From contig NC_051090.1 in assembly GCF_901709675.1 (NCBI RefSeq), positions 4,146,342 to 4,210,341 of the forward strand: DNA of 64,000 nucleotides. The letters run 5' to 3'. Made by a program: the position numbers and the translations under genes. This document shows positions 1-36,285 of this stretch, in pieces. Numbering within the stretch: the stretch's first letter is position 1; each line of letters begins with the position of its first letter. The stretch comes from Syngnathus acus (Eukaryota > Chordata > Actinopteri > Syngnathiformes > Syngnathidae). The notes under the pieces were generated by a model. It searched no databases and was not told the origin of the DNA. It worked only from the letters and a program-made list of their open reading frames with translations.

Positions 1-2373
1 GGTCCTCTTTGGTGCTTTCTTCGCCGGCGGAGAGATTTCAGAAAACCCACTGGACTCGGAGCACACCGACACTGGGGAAGGCTGCGACTGCGGAGACCAG
101 GCCTCATCCTGCAGGGGAAAACGTACACTCAGAAACTGGAAAGTATCTATATAACGTCACTCGAAAAGATAAAGTCCTTCTTGAGACACGGTGTGAAAAT
201 ATCTGCCCTTTAAATTATGCTAATGTGATGAAATCTGTCAACATGTTTTGTATTAATGATGAGGCAAGGTTCACATGATGGACTATAAATACTAAGTTGA
301 CAAGGCGTTTACAGCTTTTGCTAATAAGTTTCTCTCAGGAGTGAAGCCTCACTGCGTACGGTAGGAGTCTGTCAGCCAAGAGCATCTGTCCATGTTGGGG
401 TACCATCTGGATAGGTGCACGTATGTAAACTCGGATGGAAGGCCCGAGAAGGGGGGGGGGGGGGGGGGGGGCAAATTTGCATTGGAAATACAAATCAAAA
501 GAAAATTAAGAAGGCGTGAAGCCACCGGACTTACGTGTAAGGAGTACGGGGACGGCGCCTCGGCAGCTGTGGGGGAGGAGGCGGAGCTCAAGGTGTGAGC
601 AGGTGACAGAGAGTGCACGCTCACCTCACCGTCTGGATGCACAAGGACAAAGACACGCATTGTGTGAAATAACGCACGTGTCTAATAAACATTACTTTAT
701 CACTAGGCATCGCTTCGAGCCACTTAAAAAGCCCTTTATTCAGACTAAAAATGTCATTTTCTTGTATTTAAAGCAACACGTTCATTAATGTGCATTGTCC
801 TTATTCAAATTAATAAATAAATAAATAACATTGGGTCTTGAATGTTTATTTTTACCATTTTTTGGTATGATTTGACATACATTTGAGAGTTTTTAAGGAT
901 CTGTTACAACTACAAACATTGAGCCAGACAACATTATCTACTCCAGTCAAATAATGCGTTAGAAGATGAAAGAGATCTTGTTGTACCTGTGCAGGCGGTG
1001 CTTGAGTAGTCACTCTCTGTCCATGCAGGTATGGGAATATCAAAGTTAAGGTCTGGACCTCCGCATATCTGAAATACCAAACAACACGTTTCTTATGGCA
1101 AAGCATATTGTAGACTGATCAGATCCCAGCAATAATTTTAACAAATCTGTGGCTTTATCACTTCAAGGTGATCGCTGCCGCTACCTAGCCAGAAGCCAGA
1201 AGCTCACTCGAATGTCAAATTAGTGCTTGCAAGAAAAATAAAAAAAAAAATAAAATAAAATCACCAGACGGTGACTCAAAACTAATAATAATAAACCCTC
1301 ACAAGTTAAGGTACCACTGTGATGCCAAATTATCCAAATATCCAATTAAAAAGTGACCAAAAATAATTATGTTCACGCTTTAGCTGTTATGCAGCTTCAT
1401 TATTCACACTCAGCTCTTTTCAAGTCAAACATACTTACATAGTCTGCATTTTCAAGGACCTTGAACAAATCGTCTGCATCTCCCAGGGAGTCAAGTTCAT
1501 CAAAAAGGCTGATGTCTGTCAGACAGAGAGAAACGTTAATATTACTCAAAAACAAAGATTTCACTCTAGTTAATATTGGTTCATGCCACTGTAAAATTAT
1601 GCAGTTTCAATATAAGCACTGGTATCAAATACCGCATTGTATCCATTAAAATGTGTGAAATGTACCGTTTAATAAAACGGACTTATCTCACTTCCAATCA
1701 CTAACATAGAGAACATGTAACGCTTCATTATGAGCATATTGATCTTTAATCTAGTAATTATTTCTGTGATGTATGACAAGCAGAAGTGCTTTTATGTCGT
1801 CCTTGAATCTTGATGATGGTTCAATACTATTAGTTAGCAGTGTACAAGTGAAGTGTACAAATGTAATTCGTCATTTGAACATTTGAATCACAATTTAAAT
1901 TGCACATTTTGTCATAATAATGTAAAAAGTTTGTTTGCTATTGCATTCTAACACAACCTATTACATCATCGCGTCATTTCCGGTTAACTAATGATAAACA
2001 ACATTTGAATCACAATTTAAATTGCACATTTAGTCATAATAATGTAAAAAGTCGTATTTGGGAACGAGTTTGTTTGCTATTGCATTCGAACACAACCTAT
2101 TACATCATCGCGTCATTTCCCGTTAGCTAATGCTAAGTTAAAATGGGGCGCAAGGTACACTGTCAACACATTACACATTCATTCTATACTATACAAAAAA
2201 ATTATCAAACACTACCAGGAAGCATATTTAGATTTTTTTTTTTTTAAATCTTCGGTGGTTAATAAGCGACACTTACCCCACTCGCCTCCCTGGTCGATGG
2301 AGAAGTCCGTTTCCGCCATCATCATGGAACAACGTTGATTGTTATCCAAGTCTAACGTTAAGTTGGACGACAT
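1..2373 (-). CDS. atf6: Atf6 (ATF6 alpha-like), 5' exons only; continues beyond the left edge
   Basis: ATF6 is an ER-membrane bZIP transcription factor, cleaved in the Golgi during ER stress to release a nuclear activator. Coding exons on the minus strand are 2373-2277, 1515-1439, 1068-987, 632-535 and 108-1 (runs off the window); phases carry through every junction. Only the N-terminal acidic activation region is present (first about 154 residues). The diagnostic stretch is EW-DISLFDELDSLGDADDL followed by LNFDIP-PAWTESDY, which aligns with the human ATF6 segment containing LFAEL, DTDEL, LDFDLD and PWESDIW. A Ser/Pro-rich part follows. The bZIP, transmembrane and luminal parts lie outside. 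The start at 2373 is the first ATG of an exon with a good donor (gtaagt). The family assignment rests on this N-terminal alignment and on chromosome-1q-type neighbours. Confidence 0.8.
451..471. repeat. Poly-G run (21 G)
   Basis: An uninterrupted G homopolymer lies in an atf6 intron, between the exons at 535-632 and 1-108. Homopolymers of this length are prone to length variation and to sequencing error. Confidence 0.9.
1879..2130. repeat. Tandem duplication of about 122 bp in atf6 intron 1
   Basis: Two direct copies begin with the same words at 1879 and 2001 and end with the shared segment CCTATTACATCATCGCG. The second copy has an extra segment of about 18 bp. The copies are otherwise nearly identical, which suggests a fairly recent local duplication. 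Confidence 0.8.
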
Positions 2374-2479
2374 TTTCGGTCAAATTCATTAGTAGGTTTA
2401 ATATCAACAAATATAACGCGCAGAGATCAAAGTGTGCCCATGAACCGAAACTGACCGGAAGATTGCATTGCCGTATTGA

Positions 2480-2487
2480 TGACGTAA
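2480..2487 (+). promoter_or_regulatory. CRE/ATF-like site upstream of atf6
   Basis: TGACGTAA lies 107 bp upstream of the atf6 start codon, within the likely proximal promoter. An inverted CCAAT box (ATTGG) follows near 2572. TGACGTAA is a known variant of the cAMP/ATF response element. That it works on atf6 is inference from position alone. Confidence 0.35.
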
Positions 2488-22841
<20,354 letters not shown>

Positions 22842-24648
22842 CCCCAGTCAAACATCCCCTCTTGTAAATAGCCCCTATCAGCAATATGAAGATGGAGTGA
22901 GGGAGGGAAGGACGCTGCAATTGCAAAGTTGAATATTTTATAACAATTAAAAAGCAACGGCGTAATTAAATCCAAAACGGGATTTCAAGGCTGCGGTGAG
23001 GACTGAGTACAAGCGTCGTGTTTTTTTGTAAATAGATTATTGCAGGTGTCCGTTTCGAAAGAATTCCAGTGCATTTGAAAAGGAATCAGATTTTATTCAT
23101 AGAGTAAATGTATAAAGTAAAATTTTAAGTATAAAAAGAGAAAAACTGAATTTCTTAAAACATATGAGTATTCTTACAGAATAAAGTTAAGAAATACATA
23201 CAACACTCTATTTGTCATGTCTACAATATGTCCTGTGTATGCACTAAATATATTCAAATATATAAATTGGTGGCGGTACAGTCCAATTGAAACAGCATTG
23301 TCAACGTTTTAGAATTAGTTCCATTCTTGACCACTAGATGGGGCGGTAGAGCTATTTGTATTATTGTTGCCTTCAGGAACAGTCTGAAACCATAGCTTTA
23401 TGTATTTATCTGATTTGATTACGTTCCTCTATCCGTAATTTAGCACATTTTTGGATCATTTTCGAATGAAATTTTAATTTTTGTTTTTTGAGAAGAAATA
23501 AAAGGTAAGTTATTTTGGGGATATGTAGGGGGGCGGGGTCAGACGGTGTATGTTTGTGCGAGTGTGTGTGCACGTGGTGCAAGTCTCTCTCTCTCTCTTG
23601 CTCTCTTTCTCTCTGCCTTTCTCTTTATCTCTCCCTGCTGTCAGAATACTTGATAGAAAGTCCAAAGTGTGGGAACGACAAGAAGAAGAATCTCCAAGGA
23701 GGAGAAACTTTCGGGCACTTAACTATTAAACGCCACCTGCACGTCCATCCACTTGGAGATGCTCTGAGAGGACCCTCAATACCACGATCAGCATTTTTGC
23801 AAACTTACTTTCAGAAGGTATGGACATCACATCCTGTACGTATTTAAATCACTAAATATTGCGATTGGTGAAAATGTTCACGTGCAACCAACGGTGGCAA
23901 GAAATTAATTTCCATGCGTGTCGGGTAACTGGAGTATATTTGGCAAATATTTGTTTCAATTGGAAGAACTGTTGAAAATACACGTTCTATAAATGCATAT
24001 AATAATATATATGCATGTTTTATAAGATCAGATATTAATACATACTGTATTTCTAAAATGTATCTAAAGGTTTCTCAAAGTTTATACGTATATTAAATAT
24101 GTTAATATTTGACTGAGAAACTGTTTCATTTGAATGAAATGACCGTTTTATAATTAAAAAAATACAACCTGTATTAAATAAAATCATCACAGAAAAATGG
24201 CCTACTTAAAACGTGAGTTTGAATGATTAATTTTATTTACTTAATACTTTCTGCTAGGAATATTTTATGTATTTCGAAAAATACTTTTTGCTCTTTAAAT
24301 TAAGAATTTTCTTTTTAAATAATGCACAAAATCTTTACAAAAAAAGGTTCATAGGATTTGCGTAAGTATTGTAAACTGTATAAAAACTCCATGAGTTCAT
24401 TCATCTGTTAATTATGTATCAACCTATAATTCAACAACTGCACTTTTTAAATTAATGAGAATGTAATAAATAAGTGAGTATTGAATAATAACATTACGAT
24501 ATTGGAATGAACCATTTGCGTGTCATTTCTTTCCCAATGTTCATTTTTCATTTCATAATCAAAAGTCGTGTCACGTGGTGCGCATCAAGCTCATACGCAT
24601 GATCCACGTCGGTTGATTTCCAGTATATAATTGCATGTTGCCTCGCAG
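22842..24648. other. rxrg 3' UTR and rxrg-lmx1a intergenic region
   Basis: This region holds the rxrg 3' untranslated region, with an AATAAA near 23181, a CT-rich low-complexity stretch at 23585-23635, and then AT-rich DNA. A first exon of the lmx1a-type gene, encoding the usual short N-terminal segment, is expected here, but I could not find one with confidence. Confidence 0.5.
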
Positions 24649-24650
24649 AC

Positions 24651-28870
<4,220 letters not shown>

Positions 28871-29086
28871 GGGACGATCTTCATCGCGTCCGCTCGGTTT
28901 TTATCCACACGGACTCAGCAGAAGACAAACAGGTGCGCAAATGTGTGGACTTCGGCTCTGTCGGACATTTTGACCATCCGCCCTCTCGAGAATGCTTGAA
29001 CGCCTCATTACGAGATTACAATGGATGCGAAGGACTGTTTGAATGTGTATTTATTCTTGTAGGTTGTGCTCATTTTTAAATGTTCA

Positions 29087-29092
29087 ATAAAT
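29087..29092 (+). terminator. Polyadenylation signal for the lmx1a-type gene
   Basis: A canonical AATAAA lies about 215 bp after the stop codon at 28870, in a plausible 3' untranslated context. Confidence 0.55.
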
Positions 29093-30976
29093 AATGGCCG
29101 CGGCATAGTGTGTGACGTGCAGATTACAGTGAAACTGAATGACGCCATTTTTTTCTGTTTGATGAGCAGACTCCAACTTTCTTGTCCTGTCCTGCCTTTT
29201 TCTGGCCTACCATTCCCCGTCCCATTCCCCGTGACCCGGGAGATACGAAGACCCCTGGCTTCCTTGCCCTCGCCGTGAACCCTCTCCTGGAACCCGTCTC
29301 GTGTTTCCCCCGCTATGAAACGAGACCTCGCCGATCAGAGAGCGCAAGTCAATGGTCAGGAACAATCTAAGTGTCTGTCAGCGTGCTGTGCTTCTGCCAA
29401 GAGAGCCAAACAAGTGTGCAGTAGAGTGTGCAGTGGGGCCCCTCTTTTGTGTCTACGTGCGCTCCCGGCGTCTGGAACTCAAGTATCATGATGCCGCTTT
29501 ATCTTTTTAACTAGAGCAGGGGTTCTCCAAACTTTTGGTCCAGGGACAACTTTTCCTCAGGCACCATCTTGTCACACAAATTATGCACAAAACAGCGAAT
29601 AGGTGAGTTTTTCCAAGTAAGGTTCTGCTAAATTTGAAAATAGGCAAATTTGTGAATGCCTTGAATTAGATTACGGGATGAGAGCCAAACCCAAATATAA
29701 AAGAGGAGAGCCAAGGTGGTCATCTCACTTCCTGCAGTTGCCATGCAGTGATGGTGACGGGTTCGGGAACAACACTCGAGTTGCGATCATACGGTCACAG
29801 CTTGTGGCGATAACCTCGTTATTATGCTCAAGGTAGTTGACAGTTTCCTGTCAGCGGTCCGGTTATTTATTGCGGCGGCCGTGCCAAGAAGCAGGCCACA
29901 CACACACGCACACACACATCCTTTTTAAATGCAATAATTGGCTTCATGCTGTTGCAATGCCAGCACGGATGAATACGCTGTGCTGAAGATCCGTTGTCAT
30001 CGGCCATTTACAGCACTTCATGGTATTTTCATGCCAGATGACCCGTTAAGTTACAGTGAAGCTCCATATATTTAATAATTCCCCAATTGCATTATTTTTT
30101 AAGTCTATAAGATGCTGGATGAAAAGCTTACCTATTTATGCTTTTTGGGCTTTTAATGTAACTAGATGTCGTTAAAGACACGACTAATAGAAAAGTAGTA
30201 AATGGAGGTTTCTTGAATTGGATTATTTTATTGAATTATTATTATATACATGTCCCAACGTCTGCCACTAGAGGGCGGCAGTGTGCTTTGAATCTGCCCT
30301 GCTGCTTCTAGTTGCTAATTTAGGCCAGTGTCACCCTTCAATATGGCTCCTGAATTTGTTGAACATTTTTTTGCCTAGTTCCTATCCCCAGCGAATTATA
30401 ATCATGCTTCCTCTCACATTGTCACCTATGGTGATACACATCATTTCTTCTTTGACCTGAAACTGTGTTAGTCACGAGTCGTCGCTGAACTTTCAGTCCT
30501 CATCAACACTCATTAATGTGCATTTCCTGGCAGACAGGAAGCGCACCACTCCAACAGAACAATTTAGTACATTTGTGCCAATCAGATCAAATTCTTTTCA
30601 CTCGGTGTCACACCCTTGAGCAAAACAGTCTGAATATTGAGTGACGATTGCATTGCATATCTCGGATTATGAGTATTTTTTATGTGTATTGAAAACAAGC
30701 AATTAGCTTTTCCTTAGTAAAGCTACCAAATGCTAACATAAAATGCAAACAGACAAATGTATAATAGACATAAAATGAACAAATAGCTTTCTGTAGGTGT
30801 AAAAAGCAGGATTGCAGTGGTTGACGAGATCCTCTAAAACAAAAAACTAGTCCTAAAGGGATTACAAATTTCTGTCTGTGCAGGATTAAACAGCAAGTAA
30901 GCACTATAACTATTCCAGCACGAATTGAAGTGAATACAAAATGAAGTCATTATACGACACAAACTCAGGTTATTCT
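29093..30976. other. Intergenic region between lmx1a and the selectin pair
   Basis: I see no coding exon. A segment near 29515-29560 resembles the edge of a dispersed fish repeat (GGGGTTCTCCAAACTTTTGG). A short CA-rich stretch lies at 29898-29918. The rest is ordinary AT-rich spacer, which probably includes the 3' end of the L-selectin-like transcript on the minus strand. Confidence 0.45.
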
Positions 30977-32258
30977 TCATTCTTCTAATTCACTGGACAG
31001 TCTTGCCTCTTCTTCTTGTCGACCTGAAATGATGATTACAATCTGTATTCAAAGTGTTGTATTGAAGTTGCATGCCAATTTACCTTTCCTGCTTTTCATC
31101 CAACTAATACACATGCAGCAGCTGCAACAAAATGTGATGACTCCGCAGGTCACGGCAACCAACACAAATTTATAGCCTGAGGAAGTAATGATAGTAATCG
31201 TTATGCCAACAATAATATTTCATATATATCATAACAATGATCGGCTCACCCGCACAGATGGGCCTCGGGCCTCTCCAACGGGCCGACGACCCGCAGGTGA
31301 CTTCCCCCGATCCGATCCTCAGGAAGCCAGGGTGACATGTGACCTGACACGAGGAGTTGACTGTTTGGTTTCCTTCTCCACAGCGGAGGTATCCGTTGGG
31401 GTGAAACAGAAGCGGGCATTCCACGGCTGGGGGCACAGAAACTAAATAGCGAATTAAGTAGAAAACTTCAGATGACCTTGAAAGCTAAAAAAGTGGCTTA
31501 CCTGTTTGGCAGGCATCTTCTTCAGAGCCGGGCTCATCCAGGCAGGTGACGTTATTGACGGCCTCCTGGCATCTTCCTCTTCCACATATAGTCGCGTTAC
31601 ATTGAGCTGTCATGGAACAAAATATTTAAAATACGTCACGATAAAAAACAAATAATCATGATTAATTATGGGGTACTCTGCTCCACTCTGACTGAGATTC
31701 CGTAACTCAAATGACCTTGATAGCACACCGCATATTTCCTCTGTCTGCACTTCTCATCGTTCCATTTCCCTCGATTGGCTCGGGCGTTGACGTAGAGCTC
31801 CACGCAAACGGGCCAGCTTTGGTTGTTGTTGGGCTCGTTCTCCGCCCACGACTCCTCGCCGACCCACGTGCTGTTATTCCCAATCCAGATCCAATTCCCG
31901 TCCTTCTGCAGTCTGGTGATCCCTAGCCAATAGTACGGGCTGTGGTTCTTGTTCGGCAAAAAGGAGACCAGAGCGGCGTTCTCGTCCTGGCTCTGGACCA
32001 CCACCATGTCTGTGTAGTACGTCTGGCACCACTCTCGGGCCTGGGTCCACGTCATGGTGATGTTGGAGTAGTGATACGTCCAGCCCCAGCTGACCCCTGC
32101 TAGGGATCCACCTGATAGGAACGTGACAGCAAAAAAAGTTATGCTAATCCTCGCTAATGTGTTTCGGCACACATTTAGTCCTGGTTATTTCTATGTGAGG
32201 TCAACACACCACAACTGTTCGAGTACCCACCAAGAAGCAGCACCAGTGTCCACTTCAT
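30977..32258 (-). CDS. sell: Short L-selectin-like receptor (C-type lectin, EGF-like, one sushi, TM)
   Basis: Selectins mediate leukocyte rolling by binding sialyl-Lewis glycans. Minus-strand exons are 32258-32231, 32111-31716, 31606-31502, 31426-31250, 31176-31084 and 31023-30977, in phase, giving 281 residues. A short signal peptide (MKWTLVLLLGG) leads into a C-type lectin domain (about 20-141) with WTYHYS as in mammalian L-selectin, the calcium and sugar motif EPNNN, and WNDEKC. The EGF-like module (about 143-176) has only five of six cysteines: TCLDEPG replaces the usual TCxCDPG. One sushi domain (about 178-235), a Cys-rich transmembrane helix and a short acidic tail follow. Most tetrapod L-selectins have two sushi domains. 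The gene occupies the SELL position relative to SELE and FIRRM. Functional ligand binding is likely but not proven. Confidence 0.85.
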
Positions 32259-32376
32259 TTTCAGCAACCTGAAAAGCAGAAGAAAATCAATCATAATTCA
32301 TCCTTGCTTACGGAGAGATCGTTCACTCACCTGCAAAAAGAGAGTGGTGGTCAGTTGAGGGGAGTTCCATGTCCAG

Positions 32377-32384
32377 CTCTTATA
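32377..32384 (-). promoter_or_regulatory. TATA-like box and promoter of the L-selectin-like gene
   Basis: On the minus strand TATAAGAG lies about 120 bp upstream of the start codon. It is followed by a probable non-coding first exon with donor CAG|gtgagt near 32332 and a matching acceptor (TTTTCAG) at about 32271. A kB-like sequence, GGGGAGTTCC (plus strand 32359-32368), lies between the TATA-like box and that donor. Confidence 0.45.
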
Positions 32385-32399
32385 GGAACTCAGGACAAT

Positions 32400-33380
32400 C
32401 CCTGGATGTTTCCACACAGAGTGAATCCAAGTGATGATTGATGGCCACAAAATTACAGTCAACTCTGAATTGTGCTTGCCTTTCAAATGCTTAACAAAAA
32501 AACTTTTGGGATATAATGTCATGTCATTGCGTTTTTGTGTCTGTGTGGCAAATACCGTAAAAGTTCAACGATAGTTTGTGGTTACATAAGTCCGCTGATT
32601 AATGACAGTATCACCCTCAGAGTGCCCTCACATCTATTTTTCCTCCAAAGTGGAAATGGATGACAAATAATAATGGAAATATTATGCAGAAATGACTCTC
32701 CACTCAAAGGCTAATAATAATAATGGGTTATCTTATCTGAAAATTACTTCCTCTGCTGCTGCCCAACTTTGACAGAAAAACACGAGCGGGAATGTCCCCT
32801 TGAACTCAGCCGTTGAATGGAACAAAAGTGAAAATGTCCAAATTGTGGCCAAAGTCATGTCTTGTTGCATGAAAAGATTCAATAAAATATGTCTAAAAAT
32901 GTTAGGTACAATATAAGGCTTTGCTATAATTAGTACTTTTCCTCAATTGGTGATAACTAATAATTTCATTGACTCTCAACAAATAAAATAGAGTGACAAA
33001 ATTTTGTTTTGTTCACATTTTTATTTTATTACTCAGTGCATTTACAAAATAGATGACATACATGTCATGATATAAAAAAAAACACAACAAAAAATAATTA
33101 AAGCACAATAAGAGACATTTTGACAATGAAAGAACATTCTAAATGTGACAATAAATAATATCACATATTACATAAATATACTAAATTACTCACAGCTTTT
33201 TCAGAACATGGCAGCATACTATTTTACATGACATCACACTTCCGGCGTGTTCCTAAAGGTGTCGAACAATGTGCTCAATACAAAACTCCCTTTGGGAGGA
33301 AATACATGTCAGCGACATGGCGAGAAGCACAACAATTTTTCTTTTTTCTCAAATGATCTCATGGTGGTGATGTCACAGCC
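32400..33380. other. Spacer between the two selectin genes
   Basis: AT-rich DNA without coding potential. Its right part, from about 33000, is the 3' untranslated region of the E-selectin-like gene on the minus strand. A polyadenylation signal appears as TTTATT on the plus strand near 33020. Confidence 0.55.
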
Positions 33381-35695
33381 CTATATGAGGCTGTCAATGC
33401 TGTTTTTGTACACCTGAGGAGGGTCTTCAATGTCGGAGTTGCTGTAAGACAAAAGATGAGACATGAGTTCAAAATCACGTCATGTAGACTCCATTGATTG
33501 CTTTGATACTATCGAGTCGAATTTCTTACCTGTTCAGCTCAAACTTAGTTGCCTTCTTCCTCATCCGTCTGAGGAGCCACATGACCAGAGATAGAGTAGA
33601 CAAGCACACGGCGCCACCTACCGCTGCACCAGCCGTAATGGCCCCCAACTCGGACGTGACCTCTGCAGAAACGGTTTGAATATTCGTTAACCACAGACAA
33701 CCAATTGAAACAACTTGGATATTTTCATGCCGCCTGGTCCACTTTGATACCTGTGCATGTTGGAGGTTGGACGTTCCACTCGCCCAAGTGGGTGCACGCC
33801 ATGCTGACTGCACCTTGGAGCTCGTGGCCTTCATGGCAGCTGAACGTGCAGACTGTGTCGTGAGGGTAGGGGGTCCAGGATGGGGAGAGGGATGGGCTGC
33901 AGTTCATGTGGCCGCTTTTGGGAACTTCGGGGGCAGGGCATGTGATTGCTGCAGAAAGGGAGGTGAAGAAGAAATGTTAGAAAAACGGACCTTCATTTTA
34001 GAAGTTTTTTGCATGTACAAAATTATATCGAGGTGCAATGATTAATAATGAACCAACCAAAAAAATCTATTATGATTATTATTTTTGATAATTATTCATT
34101 TAGATACATATATAATTTTAATTAATCTTTGTTTGTTTAAATATATCATTTAAATGAATTAATATATAATTAAAATAAAATAAAAAGTTTAAATTTTAAA
34201 GTTTAATTTGAAATTGTCAAAATCCGCAGAAACAGCAATAAATACAACAAAGTATTGAATTACTAAAATAATTGCTAGCTGCAGTTTAAGCACCATATAT
34301 TCTCTTACCTTCACAGCGCGGCATCATGTCGCTCCACCTTGCAGCCGACGTGCACGTCAGACTTGCCGGCCCTTCCATCCGATAACCGAGGTTGCAGCTG
34401 AATGTGCAGCTCTTCCCGTAACTGAACCTTGTATCTGGATCATCTCCACAGCTGACTGTGCCGTTATCCAAGTGGAGAAGAGCCGGACATTGGACGGCTG
34501 CAGAGCAACAAAAAAAAGAACAACAGGAAATCAGCACTCTGGAATACGGCAAGTAAAGTTTGGTTGTTTGTGGATTTTCCGCTCACCTTCACATGTTGGA
34601 GGTGGATGTGACCAGTTTTTGGTGGCGGTGCACCTTAAGGGTTCCGGCCTGCTGAGTTTGTAACCTTCCTCGCAGGAGTAGTGACACAGCGAGTCAAAAG
34701 TGTAGTTGCCATACTTGTCAGTGCAGACCATGCTGGCTTTGGGAGGGAGGGTCAGCTCGCTTTTGTTGCACTGAACCACTGAAACACAAATTATAGATAT
34801 ATATATTTTTTTATATTGATGCTTCACAATTCACAAAATCATTTCTGTCAAAATAAATCCTTACCATGCTCGCACTTGTCTCCATAGAAACCTTCGAAGC
34901 ACTGGCACTGGTGGCTGTTTATGGTTTCCACACATTCTCCGTGGATGCAGGAGTCTTTTTGGCAAGCAGCTGTGATGAGAAGAAAAATGTTTACGTGCTT
35001 GAATATATATATATATATTTTTAAACGCAGTTCACTCCACTCACCAGTGTAGCACAGAGCCGTTTTCTTCTTCCTGCACCTTTCGTCGTTCCACTTCCCG
35101 GGCTGCGAATCCCTCTTGATGTACATCTCCACGCAATCCTCGCTCTCGCCGAGGATCTTGCCGCCTATGCCATTGTTGGGCTCGCCCTGCGCCCAGTTGG
35201 TGGCCTCGGCCGTGAGGGTCTTGTTGGTGCCCACCCAGGTCCAGGTGCCGTTGATCTTCCGGATGCCGATCCAGTAGTAGGTGGGCTTTCTGGGCAACCA
35301 CCCGTTGAGATGGGCAATCTCATCCTGGTTTTGGATGGCCACCATGTCGGTGTAGTTCTCCTGGCACCACGCTCGGGCTTGCTCCCAGTCCATCGTGTTG
35401 TTAGAGAAGAAGTAGGACCAGGAATCGACTTGCATGCAAAGCACTGAGAATGGAGGGACGTAACCAGATATTAGAACAACTTAAAAAGCAAAAGCAAAAT
35501 GGTGATCTAGCTCTATTGGGGTTTGCACCTACTTGAGAAAATAAAAGCCAAGCTGATCCACGAGCTGGACATGTTGGATGCACGCTTCTGAAGTAATCCA
35601 TAGAAAAATTCCTAAAAAAAAAAAGCAAGGATAAAGTGAGTCAAATTCCAACATTCTGCTGCTTTCTCATGCATGAAGAAATTCACACTTACCAT
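33381..35695 (-). CDS. sele: E-selectin-like adhesion receptor (C-type lectin, EGF, three sushi, TM)
   Basis: Endothelial-type selectin for leukocyte rolling. Minus-strand exons are 35695-35693, 35611-35533, 35443-35045, 34969-34865, 34778-34587, 34497-34309, 33948-33751, 33662-33530 and 33441-33381, in phase, giving 452 residues. Domain order is signal peptide (1 to about 35), C-type lectin (about 36-160) with [14 protein letters not shown] and WNDERC, EGF (about 161-195) with all six cysteines, three sushi domains (about 197-388), a transmembrane helix (about 394-417) and a cytoplasmic tail of about 35 residues with tyrosine in PQVYKNS. The first exon contributes only the ATG directly before the splice donor; an in-frame ATG 14 codons later is an alternative start. 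The SELE assignment follows from its place next to sell and firrm, in the human order and orientation; P-selectin ancestry cannot be excluded. Confidence 0.87.
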
Positions 35696-35784
35696 TTTAA
35701 GTGATGTATAGCGCGAGTCTATCGGCCTTTTGTGTTAGGTTTCAGTGAGTGAGATGATTGTGTCTGAAACATGCTGCGCTGCCT

Positions 35785-35856
35785 CCTTTTAAAGCCCCTC
35801 GCCCGCGTGGTCCAGCTTTCCGGGAAGCTGTCGTCAGCCTTTTGGTGGAAATTCCC
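35785..35856 (-). promoter_or_regulatory. Compact NF-kB / GAS / TATA promoter of the E-selectin-like gene
   Basis: Reading towards the gene on the minus strand: a perfect kB site GGGAATTTCC (35856-35847), a palindromic STAT/GAS site TTCCCGGAA (35826-35818), then a TATA-like box CTTTAAAAGG (35794-35785). A start site about 30 bp further on would be near 35760. The kB site would then be at about -90, close to where mammalian E-selectin promoters carry theirs. The sequence match is direct; inducibility by cytokines is inferred from the family. Confidence 0.65.
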
Positions 35857-36095
35857 ACCCCCTTCCAGCCACTTAATCTACACCGTCTCCTTAAAAAAAT
35901 TCAAAAGGGTGGTTGTGTGTGTGTGTGTGGGGTGCTCTCATTGTGTCTGGCGGAAGCACCTGTTGATTGGATTATTTTTATTTGCCTAATGATTACCAGA
36001 ACTATTTGATTGTTTTATTTATTTACTGTTTTTATTTATAGTGGTTTTTACAACATTCTTGAAAATGGCATATTTTAAACTGTTCATGCAAACGT

Positions 36096-36097
<2 letters not shown>

Positions 36098-36129
<32 letters not shown>

Positions 36130-36212
36130 CATATATATATATATATATAAATATATATATATAAAAAAATATATATATATAAAATAAAAAATTTATAAAA
36201 TTAATTATATTG

Positions 36213-36272
<60 letters not shown>

Positions 36273-36285
36273 ATATATATATAAT
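36098..36285. repeat. (TA)n microsatellite, interrupted
   Basis: Long AT dinucleotide runs are broken by short A-rich and TTAATTATATTG spacers. It lies between the E-selectin-like promoter and phpt1. No gene content. Confidence 0.95.
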
